Positions 1 through 5,787 are shown, counted from the stretch's first letter. The stretch: DNA of 7,345 nucleotides from Clostridiaceae bacterium (GCA_904502175.1 CAJGDU010000051.1:1-7345); one strand, 5' to 3'. A program made the numbers and translations. The notes: generated from the sequence alone by a model not told the origin.

Positions 1-395
1 GGCCGGTGGCCTTCGCCCTTCAGTTTCATGGCGATCTTTGCGCAGTGGGTGGTTTTACCGGAACCCTGGAGACCCACCATCATGATGATGGTCGGCGGAT
101 GCTGGGCCTCGGCCAGACGGGTCTGGGTGCCGCCCATGAGCTCGGTGAGCTCTTCGTTGACGATCTTGATGACCATCTGGGCCGGCGTCAGGCTCGACAT
201 GACCTGGGCGCCGATGGCACGTTCCGTGACCTTGGCCGTAAAGTCCTTCGCGACCTTGTAACTGACGTCCGCTTCCAGCAGCGCCAGCCGCACTTCGCGC
301 ATGGCCTCCCGCACATCCTGCTCATTCAGGGACCCTTTGCTCTTCAGGCGCTTGAACGCGCCTTCCAGTCTGTCTGACAGTCCTTCAAATGCCAT
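1..395 (-). CDS. ffh: Signal recognition particle GTPase Ffh (SRP54), N-terminal part only
   Basis: Protein core of the bacterial signal recognition particle. With 4.5S/6S RNA it binds hydrophobic signal sequences on nascent chains and delivers the ribosome to FtsY at the membrane. Only residues 1-131 are in the window; the gene runs off the left edge. Seen: the N-domain helical bundle at about residues 1-85, including the family hallmark ALLEADVSYKV (38-48), then the start of the G domain with the P-loop GLQGSGKTT (108-116), which binds GTP. The remaining G domain and the methionine-rich M domain lie outside. The ATG at 393-395 follows a good ribosome binding site (AAGGAGA, overlapping the ylxM stop region) and begins 12 nt after ylxM ends, so the two genes are co-transcribed and probably translationally coupled. 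Identity is very secure. Confidence 0.97.
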   Translation of the reverse strand, partial: MAFEGLSDRLEGAFKRLKSKGSLNEQDVREAMREVRLALLEADVSYKVAKDFTAKVTERAIGAQVMSSLTPAQMVIKIVNEELTELMGGTQTRLAEAQHPPTIIMMVGLQGSGKTTHCAKIAMKLKGEGHR

Positions 396-407
396 GTGCT
401 GTCTCCT

Positions 408-773
408 TTATTCGCTCAAGGCGCTCGCGAGGAAGCGGATCTTGACGACGGCATCGTTGATTTCCCGGGACAGGCCGGACCTCATGTTGCACTCGTTGAT
501 GACTTCCGCAGCTTCCTCGATCTCTGCGAGACCTTTTTTCATTTCCGCGAATCGCTTCGCGAGCCCCAGGCGCTCTTCCATCTGGAACAGCTGGCCCTCT
601 GCCCGCTTGATGGCATCTCTGACACCCTGTCGGGTGATGCCTTCGTTCTCGGCGATCTCCGCCAGTGACAGGTCATCTTCATAGTAGTACTCCAGGAAGG
701 TGCGCTGCCGTTCGGTCAGCATGCTTCCGTAGAAGTCCAGCAGAAGATTGATCTGCTCGAAATTCTTCGCCAC
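408..773 (-). CDS. ylxM: YlxM/p13-family helix-turn-helix SRP-associated protein
   Basis: Small DNA-binding-like protein encoded next to ffh in Firmicutes and mollicutes. In streptococci the homologue modulates SRP function. Seen: 121 residues from the GTG start. The N-terminal family motif LLDFYGSMLTERQ is followed by a sigma-factor-region-4-like helix-turn-helix (LSLAEIAENEGITRQGVRD, about residues 36-54), then a charged helical tail. The open frame extends 9 nt upstream to a TTG at 780-782, but that TTG touches the CGGAGG ribosome binding site (783-788) with no spacing. The GTG at 771-773 lies 9 nt from it and gives the N-terminus MAKNFEQINLLLDFYG, close to the usual length of the family. 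It is the first gene after the promoter at 834-862 and sits 12 nt before ffh. Family identity is firm; its exact role is less settled in general. Confidence 0.93.
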   Translation of the reverse strand: MAKNFEQINLLLDFYGSMLTERQRTFLEYYYEDDLSLAEIAENEGITRQGVRDAIKRAEGQLFQMEERLGLAKRFAEMKKGLAEIEEAAEVINECNMRSGLSREINDAVVKIRFLASALSE

Positions 774-782
774 TGTCTTCAA

Positions 783-788
783 CCTCCG
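783..788 (-). promoter_or_regulatory. Ribosome binding site that fixes the ylxM start at GTG
   Basis: CGGAGG on the minus strand, complementary to the 16S rRNA 3' end. It abuts the TTG at 780-782 but lies 9 nt from the GTG at 771-773, so the GTG is the plausible initiation codon. Confidence 0.8.
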
Positions 789-791
789 AAA

Positions 792-836
792 AATAGTGTT
801 GCCTGTAAAGTGTTTTCTCTTTACAGCTCCACTATT
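792..836 (-). repeat. Composite inverted repeat in the ylxM-ffh leader
   Basis: Two nested perfect arms share one centre. The inner arms are CTGTAAAG (819-826) and CTTTACAG (803-810), 8 bp each with an 8-nt A-rich loop. The outer arms are AATAGTG (830-836) and CACTATT (792-798), 7 bp each, separated from the inner pair by 3 and 4 unpaired bases. The outer arm overlaps the -10 box, and the inner stem starts about 1 nt after the predicted transcription start near 827. This could be a DNA operator for a dimeric repressor, or a 5'-terminal mRNA stem-loop that protects the transcript from 5'-end-dependent decay. The sequence shows the symmetry directly; the function is inference. Confidence 0.75.
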
Positions 837-862
837 ATAATAAGCCCCCTGACCAAAGTCAA
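834..862 (-). promoter_or_regulatory. Sigma-A promoter of the ylxM-ffh operon
   Basis: On the minus strand a -35 box TTGACT (857-862), a spacer of exactly 17 bp, and a perfect -10 box TATAAT (834-839). Transcription should start near 827-828, giving a leader of about 54 nt before the ylxM GTG. The -35 box overlaps the stop codon of the upstream acetyltransferase gene (859-861). Five of six -35 bases, all six -10 bases and ideal spacing make this a strong constitutive promoter, as expected for an essential SRP gene. Confidence 0.9.
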
Positions 863-866
863 GGGG
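845..866 (-). terminator. Hairpin at the end of the acetyltransferase gene, possible weak terminator
   Basis: Minus-strand arms CCCCTTGAC (858-866) and GTCAGGGGG (845-853) pair over 9 positions, one a G-U wobble, around a TTTG loop. The stem is followed by CTTATTATAAT, a T-rich but interrupted tract. It overlaps the acetyltransferase stop codon and contains the -35 box and most of the spacer of the next promoter. The hairpin is clear; terminator strength is uncertain because the U-tract is broken. Confidence 0.55.
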
Positions 867-1467
867 TAATGTCGATTATTTCGTCTTTATAAAAGTATTC
901 TTTGTCGCGCTCACTGATTTCGCGTAGGACGCGGCAGGGGTTCCCGACGGCGACGACGTTCGGCGGGATGTCTTTCGTCACGATGCTGCCGGCGCCGATG
1001 ACGCTGTTGTCCCCGATGGTGACGCCGGGCAGGATGACCGCTCCCGCGCCGACCCAGACGTCGTTGCCGATGTGGACGTCCTTGTTGAACTGCAGACCTT
1101 TTGCCCGCAGTTCCGGGTCCACCGGGTGGCCGGCCGTGGCAATGGTCACATTCGGCGCGAACAGGACCCGGTCACCGACATAGATGTGTCCGTCATCGAC
1201 CACGGTCAGGTTGAAGTTCGCGAAGACGTTGTCGCCGAAGTGCAGGTGGGCGCCGCCCCAGTTCGCACGGAAGGGCAGCTCGATATAGCAGTTCTCCCCG
1301 CACTCCGCGAAGACCTCTTTCATGTAGGCCTGCTTTGCCTCGAAGTCTGTGGGGCGCAGCTGGTTGAAGTCCCAGTGCTTCTCCACGAAGGGCAGCTGGA
1401 CCGCCAGGATGTCTTTGTCGTTACAGTCGTAGAGAAGGCCTTTCTCCATGCGCTCGAATTCGGTCAT
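859..1467 (-). CDS. Maltose/galactoside O-acetyltransferase-family protein (LacA/Maa type)
   Basis: Acetyl-CoA-dependent O-acetyltransferase of the left-handed beta-helix family, expected to be cytoplasmic and trimeric and to transfer acetyl to a sugar 6-hydroxyl. Seen: 202 residues, the usual family length. The N-terminal Maa helix region (MEKGLLYDC, from residue 7) is followed by hexapeptide-repeat turns from about residue 75 to 175. Conserved landmarks are NFNLTVVDDGHIYVG (84-98), the catalytic-type histidine H114 in TAGHPVDPELR, DVWVGAGAVILPGV (136-149) and the closing VVAVGNPCRV (171-180). The ATG at 1465-1467 follows an AGGTGA-type ribosome binding site in the 15-nt gap after the deacetylase gene, so the two are probably co-transcribed. 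The acceptor sugar cannot be read from sequence; members act on maltose, glucose, galactosides or Nod factors, and many annotations are generic. There is no signal peptide. Confidence 0.9.
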   Translation of the reverse strand: MTEFERMEKGLLYDCNDKDILAVQLPFVEKHWDFNQLRPTDFEAKQAYMKEVFAECGENCYIELPFRANWGGAHLHFGDNVFANFNLTVVDDGHIYVGDRVLFAPNVTIATAGHPVDPELRAKGLQFNKDVHIGNDVWVGAGAVILPGVTIGDNSVIGAGSIVTKDIPPNVVAVGNPCRVLREISERDKEYFYKDEIIDITP

Positions 1468-1482
1468 GGTCTCACCTCAGAT

Positions 1483-2682
1483 TCAGTTGGCCACGCGCTG
1501 GTGGACCGTGTAGCCGCCGGGCTGGAGCGTCCGGAAGGTGTAGCCGTTCTGGAGGCACCATTTGATGGTGCGGTCCATGGCGTTCACCGTGTAGCCCTTC
1601 ACGTCGTGGCAGAGAACGATGGACTGCTGATGGTTTTTCACACCGCGGAGGATATTGTTATAGACCCCGTCGGCCGTTTTGGTCCCGCCGGCATCGTTGG
1701 CATCCACGTTCCAGTCATAGTAGGTCAGGCCCCTCTGGCCCGCCTGGCGGGTGAGGGAGGACATGACGCCGGAGCTGTACTTCCGGCTCACCGTGTTGGA
1801 ACTGCCGCCGGGGAACCGGAGCATGGACGAGCGCTGTCCGTTCTGGCGCACCAGGACCTGCTGCATTTTCTCGTGGTCGGACCAGAACGCGGACGTGCTG
1901 CGGTAAACGGTCCCGTAGCTGTGCGTATAGGTGTGGACCGCCACCGCGTGGCCGGCCCGGAACGCTTTGCCGATATCGTACTGATAGCTGGGATAGCAGT
2001 TCGTCACGAAAAAGGTGACCTTGACGCCGTACTTGTCGAGGATGCTCAGCAGCTGGTCGGTATAAGAGGCGGGACCGTCATCGAAGGTCAGGAAGATGTA
2101 CTTCCCGTTGCCCAGCGCTTTGCCGCCCTCGATCTGATAGGTGACACCGCCTTTGGAATAGGACCCATAATAGTTGAAATCGACTTTTCCGTTCCGGACA
2201 TACCAGTTGCCCAGGCCGTTGCTGGCCAGGCCGGTGAACCCGAAGTCGACCTTTCCCTGTTTGACATACCACCAGCCGTATTCGTTCCTGAAGACGCCGT
2301 TGGCCTCAAAGTCGACCTTTCCGTCGACGATGCGCCACCAGCCGTAATCATTTCTTGCGATGCCGGTGTAGTCGAAGTTCACTTTACCGCCTTCCACATA
2401 CCACCAGCCCAGTTCGTTTCTGTAGACCCCGTAAGCATCGAAGTCCACATAGCCGTCGACAATACGCCACCAGCCGTACTGGTTTTTCGCGATGCCGGTA
2501 TACGATGTCTCGATGGCGCCGTCCTTCACACAGACCCAGTAGCCGTCGGCGCCTTTTTCCACGGTCCTGCCGGATGAAGCGACAGCAGACAGGGAAAAGA
2601 CAGCGGACAGCATGCCGACCAGCAAAAGGACTGCGGTCAGTCGTCCGGTAAAACGATGGGTTTTTGTGGTTCTGTTTCTCAT
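1483..2682 (-). CDS. Secreted polysaccharide deacetylase (CE4/NodB fold) with N-terminal aromatic repeats
   Basis: Predicted metal-dependent N-deacetylase acting outside the cell on peptidoglycan or another N-acetylated glycan. Seen, in 399 residues: a signal peptide (basic start, hydrophobic stretch about 15-32, likely cut after A35 in the AVA motif); then GWW-rich repeats of 21-23 residues at about 45-189, resembling clostridial cell-surface binding repeats; then a NodB domain from about 194 to 385. All CE4 motifs are present: TFDDGP (199-204; catalytic and metal-binding aspartates D201, D202), H250 and H254 of HTYTH, RFPGG (289-293), DWNVD (323-327) and the late histidine H359 in LCHD. The start is the ATG at 2680-2682, preceded by AGAGGAG and followed directly by the signal peptide; the frame stays open to 2751, but that would place 23 residues ahead of the signal peptide. 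It probably heads a two-gene unit with the acetyltransferase. The substrate is inference. Confidence 0.93.
   Translation of the reverse strand: MRNRTTKTHRFTGRLTAVLLLVGMLSAVFSLSAVASSGRTVEKGADGYWVCVKDGAIETSYTGIAKNQYGWWRIVDGYVDFDAYGVYRNELGWWYVEGGKVNFDYTGIARNDYGWWRIVDGKVDFEANGVFRNEYGWWYVKQGKVDFGFTGLASNGLGNWYVRNGKVDFNYYGSYSKGGVTYQIEGGKALGNGKYIFLTFDDGPASYTDQLLSILDKYGVKVTFFVTNCYPSYQYDIGKAFRAGHAVAVHTYTHSYGTVYRSTSAFWSDHEKMQQVLVRQNGQRSSMLRFPGGSSNTVSRKYSSGVMSSLTRQAGQRGLTYYDWNVDANDAGGTKTADGVYNNILRGVKNHQQSIVLCHDVKGYTVNAMDRTIKWCLQNGYTFRTLQPGGYTVHQRVAN
2239..2502 (-). repeat. Two tandem copies of a 132-bp unit in the deacetylase gene
   Basis: Residues 61-104 and 105-148 form two 44-residue units that align without gaps. 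Hand comparison of the DNA finds 99 of 132 bases identical. Each unit is itself two related halves: an A half (YTGIA.N.YGWWRIVDG.VDF) and a B half (GV.RNE.GWWYV..GKV.F). A further single unit follows at residues 149-170, plus degenerate ones at about 45-60 and 171-189. The pattern shows duplication of an A-B pair after the halves had diverged. Confidence 0.85.
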
Positions 2683-2721
2683 GCGTGGGTCTCCTCTTTC
2701 TGCGCGGGGTCTCTGAAGTTT

Positions 2722-2751
2722 ATTGTACTCCTCTCTCCTACAGAAACACAA
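2722..2751 (-). promoter_or_regulatory. Candidate promoter of the deacetylase-acetyltransferase unit
   Basis: In the 105-nt gap between nfo and the deacetylase gene there is a minus-strand TACAAT (2722-2727), one mismatch from the -10 consensus. A weak TTGTGT (2746-2751) lies 18 bp upstream of it and matches only three -35 positions. A promoter is expected here because the nfo terminator lies just upstream. The -10 is credible; the -35 is poor, so an activator may be needed or the true element may differ. Confidence 0.4.
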
Positions 2752-2773
2752 TATGAAAAGGCCGGCCGGACAA

Positions 2774-2802
2774 AGAAAAAAGCCGGTTCAACAGAACCAG
2801 CT
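2774..2802 (-). terminator. Intrinsic terminator of the mutS2-nfo operon
   Basis: Minus-strand arms AGCTGGTTC (2794-2802) and GAACCGGCT (2781-2789) form a 9-bp stem with one G-U pair around a TGTT loop, followed directly by a run of six T (2776-2781), then CTTT. The stem includes the last codons and the TGA stop (2788-2790) of nfo, so termination is built into the end of the gene. Confidence 0.88.
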
Positions 2803-3624
2803 CTTCACCGTTTCGATTTCCGCTTTGTATCCGGAGAGCTCGTTCGGCGTCTCCAGCACGAAGGGTTTTCCCTGCAGTTTCGGATGGGTGGCGACGGACT
2901 TCAGGCGGTCCGTGCCGATGCACCCCTGTCCGAGTTTTTCATGGCGGTCTTTCGCCGCCCCGCAGGGGTTCTTCGAGTCGTTGAGGTGGATGGCCTTCAG
3001 CCGCTCCAGTCCCAGGACCCTGTCGAACTCGTCGAGGACGCGGTCGGGGTCCGAGAGGTCGTAGCCCGCATCCCACACATGGCAGGTGTCGAGACAAATG
3101 CCCAAGCGGTCCTGCAGATCCGGCCGCACGAGGTCCAGGATGGCCCGGAGTTCCTCGAAGGAACGTCCGACCTCGCTGCCCTTCCCCGCCATGGTTTCCA
3201 GCAGGATGGTCGTCGTCTGGCCCGGCTCCATGAGACGGTTCAGCGCGTCGGCGATGCGCGGGATGGCAGCCTCTGCCCCCTGGCCCACATGGCTGCCGGG
3301 GTGGAAGTTCAGATACTGGCCGGGGAGATAGTCTTCGAGGTTCTGTAGATCGCCCCGGAAGACGTCCTCCGCGTGCTCCACCACGTACTCCTTGACCGCG
3401 CAGAGGTTCATGGTGTAGGGCGAGTGGGCCACGATGGTGCCGAAGCCGTGTTCCGTGAGAATGGCGCGCAGGGCCGCGGCGTCCTCCGGCACGACCTCTT
3501 TCGCCGCGCCGCCCCGGGGGCTCCGGAGGAAGAAGGCGAAGGTGTCGCCTCCGAGGGCAAGGCTCGTCCGCCCCATGGCTTCCCAGCCCTTTGCCACGGA
3601 CACGTGGGCTCCGATATGGATCAT
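2788..3624 (-). CDS. nfo: Endonuclease IV (apurinic/apyrimidinic endonuclease)
   Basis: Zinc enzyme of base excision repair that cuts DNA 5' to abasic sites and clears blocked 3' ends. Seen: 278 residues, normal length, covering a whole AP_endonuc_2 TIM barrel. All nine expected metal ligands can be placed: H67 (AHSPY), H108 (FHPGSH), E143 (LLETMAGKGS), D179 and H182 (CLDTCH), H213 (IHLNDS), D226 and H228 (KDRHE) and E258 (VLETP). The ATG at 3622-3624 begins 2 nt after the stop of the glycosylase-AlkD gene. Only a weak purine-rich GAGAG lies ahead of it, so translation probably depends on ribosomes finishing the upstream gene. The position fits its biochemistry, since the preceding gene encodes enzymes that would produce its abasic-site substrate. 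It is the last gene before the terminator. Confidence 0.97.
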   Translation of the reverse strand: MIHIGAHVSVAKGWEAMGRTSLALGGDTFAFFLRSPRGGAAKEVVPEDAAALRAILTEHGFGTIVAHSPYTMNLCAVKEYVVEHAEDVFRGDLQNLEDYLPGQYLNFHPGSHVGQGAEAAIPRIADALNRLMEPGQTTTILLETMAGKGSEVGRSFEELRAILDLVRPDLQDRLGICLDTCHVWDAGYDLSDPDRVLDEFDRVLGLERLKAIHLNDSKNPCGAAKDRHEKLGQGCIGTDRLKSVATHPKLQGKPFVLETPNELSGYKAEIETVKSWFC

Positions 3625-3626
3625 GG

Positions 3627-4871
3627 TCAGCTCTCTTTCTTCCGGCGCAGGGTCTTGAGATACGCCTTCTGTTCGTCGGTGATGCGGTAGCTCTCCACCG
3701 CTTTCTGGATGGCCTTGTTGTGGGTCCAGCGCTCGAGGCGCTCCTCCTGAAGATACGGCAGGACCGCGTCATACTGTTTGGCGAGCGCGGTGGCGAAGTA
3801 CCAGGCGATCATCATGTTCACGTAGTATTCGTCCGTCTCGTCCCCGTTTTGGAACCGCACGGAAGCGACCCGCTCCGGGAACTCCGGCGAGAAGTCTTCG
3901 TCCAGGAACCACTGCAGGAGCATGCCGATGCCGAACCGCACCGTGTATGCGTCCTTCGCATCGATCCAGCCTTTCTTTTTGCCCTTTCCGAAGACTTCCT
4001 GCAGAAGGGCTTCTTTGTTCTTCCCCAGCGCTTTCGGGGACAGCTGGTCGCAGGTGGCCCAGTTGTCCACGACCGGCAGGAACGCCTTCACGCCGGCGAT
4101 ACACCGCTCGTAGTCCTTCTCCTCGCCGAGCAGAAAGGCGTGAAGCTGGTTCTCGTCGAAATACCGGTGCGGCAGCCCGTCGAGGAACTGTTCCGCAAGG
4201 GCCGGTTCGTTTCGGCGGAGCTCCTTCGCGTACTTTCGCAGTACCGGAGTGCGGACGCCGATGATGGTCTCCGGGTCTATGTTGGGGATGAGTTTCTGCT
4301 GGAAGGCCCCGTACTCTCTGTCCTGCTCCGCGAACAGGCGCTCCGTGACGGGAGACGGCACCGGTTCGAGGAGGTCGAGATAGGGCGCCAGCGCCCGGCC
4401 CCAGAGCGTACGAAGCCTGACGAGGCTGTACGCCGCGTTGGCCGGAGAGGTGGAGGGCAGCCGGATGGGTCTGATGCCCGTGACCGGGTAAATGTACTGG
4501 TTGTAATAGTCTGTGGAGGCCGCGCCGTTGGTGAAGACGGCTTCAATGGGCGCCGCGTCCAGGATGACCGACAGGTCGTTCGGGACCACGTCCGTAATAG
4601 AGCTGTCCGAGGAGCCGGTGATGGTGCAGCTGCCGATGGAGTCCCACATGGCGACGTGGTGTTTGTGCATCATGGCGGCCTTTTCCTCGACGGTCTCCGG
4701 CAGCGGTTCCCCGAGCAGGAACGGCAGGACTTTCCAGTACCGGTTCTGCGGGTGGCCGTAGAAGAACGCCGCCTCCCGGGACTTGATGGACGGAAAACTC
4801 CCCAGCACCAGGATGCGGGAGTCCTCATCGTACAGCGGCGGGATGTTGTGGACTTGTTTTGCAGCTTCCAT
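3627..4871 (-). CDS. Fusion of a hypoxanthine-DNA-glycosylase-type domain with an AlkD-like DNA alkylation repair domain
   Basis: Predicted two-domain base excision protein of 414 residues. Domain 1 (about 8-167) matches the hypoxanthine-DNA glycosylase branch of the uracil-DNA glycosylase superfamily: GSFPS (24-28), YGHPQNRYW (38-46), MWDSIGSC (75-82) and LPSTSPANA (138-146). It should excise deaminated bases such as hypoxanthine. Domain 2 (about 175-410) matches the DNA_alkylation/AlkD HEAT-like family, including GVRTPVLRKYAKEL (205-218), NWATCDQLSPK (270-280), TVRFGIGML (310-318) and a C-terminal IQKAVESYRITDEQK. The W271-x3-D275 spacing equals the Trp-Asp pair of B. cereus AlkD, and R312 may match its Arg148. 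The linker is only about 7 residues. The ATG at 4869-4871 is chosen because GGGAGG (4879-4884) lies 7 nt ahead; an in-frame ATG at 4893-4895 has no such site and overlaps the upstream gene. Each domain is normally a separate protein, so one frame with no stop between them indicates a true fusion. The exact lesion spectrum is inference. Confidence 0.9.
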   Translation of the reverse strand: MEAAKQVHNIPPLYDEDSRILVLGSFPSIKSREAAFFYGHPQNRYWKVLPFLLGEPLPETVEEKAAMMHKHHVAMWDSIGSCTITGSSDSSITDVVPNDLSVILDAAPIEAVFTNGAASTDYYNQYIYPVTGIRPIRLPSTSPANAAYSLVRLRTLWGRALAPYLDLLEPVPSPVTERLFAEQDREYGAFQQKLIPNIDPETIIGVRTPVLRKYAKELRRNEPALAEQFLDGLPHRYFDENQLHAFLLGEEKDYERCIAGVKAFLPVVDNWATCDQLSPKALGKNKEALLQEVFGKGKKKGWIDAKDAYTVRFGIGMLLQWFLDEDFSPEFPERVASVRFQNGDETDEYYVNMMIAWYFATALAKQYDAVLPYLQEERLERWTHNKAIQKAVESYRITDEQKAYLKTLRRKKES

Positions 4872-4878
4872 GGTTCCG

Positions 4879-4884
4879 CCTCCC
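4879..4884 (-). promoter_or_regulatory. Ribosome binding site fixing the glycosylase-AlkD start
   Basis: GGGAGG on the minus strand, 7 nt before the ATG at 4869-4871 and inside the 16-nt gap after the kinase gene. It favours this ATG over the in-frame one at 4893-4895, which lies upstream of the site. Confidence 0.85.
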
Positions 4885-4887
4885 GGG

Positions 4888-5787
4888 TCAGACATATCTC
4901 CGCAGTGTCTGCACCACGGAGCCGTAATAGGAACCCCCGAACAGGTTCAGGTGGTTCAGAAGATGGTAAAGGTTATAGAGGTCGCGGCGGTCCCGGTAGT
5001 CCTTTTCAATGGACGCCGCTTCGTAGTAAGTCTCATAGAAGGTCCGGGAGAAACCGCCGAACAGTTCGGTCATGGCGAGGTCCGCTTCCCGGTGGCCCAC
5101 AGAGACCGCGGGGTCTATGAGCCAGGCCTTCCCATCCGGGCCGGTCATGAAGTTGCCGCCCCAGAGGTCGCCGTGGAGGAGGGACGGGTATTCCGGCTCC
5201 GGCAGCAGCGTGTCCAGCCGGTCCAGGAGACGGGCAAAGTCTTTCTTTTCGCCGTCGCCGAAACAGTCATAGGCCAGTTTGAACTGGAACTCCAGCCGGT
5301 TCTCCCGGAAAAAGTCCACCCAGGAGTCCTTCGGTGTATTGACCTGTTTCGTGGTCCCGATGACGTTGTCCTCGCGGAACCCATATACGCCTCCGGGCAC
5401 GTACTCTGCCGTCGGCGCCCTGTGCATGGCTGCCAGTTCCTCCGCAAAGGTCTCCCAGAAGTCCGCCGTCTGAGCGGCTGACGCCAGCTGTTCCATCAGG
5501 AGGAACGAGAACTGTCTCTGGAACCCGCAGCCGGTGGCAGTGCCGCTGCCGAGGCAGCGGGGCACGGAGATGGTGCCGGTGGAGCGGATGGCGGCAAGCC
5601 CCGCTTCTTCCGCGGTGAAATACTTCCATTTCGCGAAGGCGTTGGTTTTCAGGAAGAGCACCTCGCCGTTCGACAGGTGGAGGTGCCAGACTTCATTGAG
5701 GGCACTGCCGGACGCAGGGACCCGATCTTCCACTTCGACGCCTGGGCCGTAGGCGGCCGCGAGTGCCTCCTGCAGAGAATCGTACAT
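4888..5787 (-). CDS. Fructosamine kinase family protein (FN3K/YniA-like)
   Basis: Predicted ATP-dependent kinase that phosphorylates ketosamines formed when sugars react with protein amines; the phosphorylated adduct falls off, so the enzyme reverses glycation. Seen: 299 residues, near the family norm, with a protein-kinase-like fold similar to aminoglycoside phosphotransferases. Key motifs are FLKTN with the likely ATP lysine K47, the catalytic loop LLHGDLWGGN (203-212, catalytic D207), the metal-binding LIDPAVSVGHREADLAM (223-239, D225) and TELFGGF (240-246). The HGDLW and GHRE-DLAM signatures separate this family from antibiotic phosphotransferases. The ATG at 5785-5787 follows a strong AAGGGGAG site and begins 15 nt after mutS2 ends; the next gene starts 16 nt after its stop. 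Bacterial members may act on small ribulosamines or fructosamines rather than proteins, so the exact substrate is open. Confidence 0.92.
   Translation of the reverse strand: MYDSLQEALAAAYGPGVEVEDRVPASGSALNEVWHLHLSNGEVLFLKTNAFAKWKYFTAEEAGLAAIRSTGTISVPRCLGSGTATGCGFQRQFSFLLMEQLASAAQTADFWETFAEELAAMHRAPTAEYVPGGVYGFREDNVIGTTKQVNTPKDSWVDFFRENRLEFQFKLAYDCFGDGEKKDFARLLDRLDTLLPEPEYPSLLHGDLWGGNFMTGPDGKAWLIDPAVSVGHREADLAMTELFGGFSRTFYETYYEAASIEKDYRDRRDLYNLYHLLNHLNLFGGSYYGSVVQTLRRYV

Noticed and set aside
832..842. Palindrome TATTATAATA resembling a Fur/PerR half-site
   Set aside because: It is only the -10 box with AT-rich flanks and lacks the full 7-1-7 pattern of such boxes.
2239..2502. Regularly spaced repeats that could suggest a CRISPR array
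   Set aside because: The repeats are coding, imperfect, in frame and encode aromatic GWW units; there are no unique spacers.
1072..2577. Open frame of 501 codons on the plus strand
   Set aside because: It lies wholly opposite the acetyltransferase and deacetylase genes, which have full family motifs. The frame has no recognisable domain, and long antisense frames are expected in GC-rich coding DNA.
2683..2751. 23-codon N-terminal extension of the deacetylase
   Set aside because: It would put charged residues ahead of a normal signal peptide and would run over the candidate -10 box. The ATG at 2680-2682 has its own strong ribosome binding site.
2760..2769. Self-complementary GGCCGGCC next to the nfo terminator
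   Set aside because: It has no loop of its own, and pairing with the terminator arm is only about 5 bp; not convincing as an antiterminator.
2939..3772. Open frame of 277 codons on the minus strand overlapping nfo
   Set aside because: Translation is rich in Arg, Pro and Gly with no domain, while the overlapping nfo frame keeps all metal ligands.
4872..4895. Upstream ATG adding 8 residues to the glycosylase-AlkD protein
   Set aside because: It overlaps the kinase stop and lies upstream of the only good ribosome binding site (4879-4884), which serves the ATG at 4869-4871.
3591..5120. Open frame of 509 codons on the plus strand
   Set aside because: It is antisense to nfo, the glycosylase-AlkD gene and the kinase gene. 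Its arginine-, glycine- and valine-rich low-complexity translation is a codon-bias shadow.
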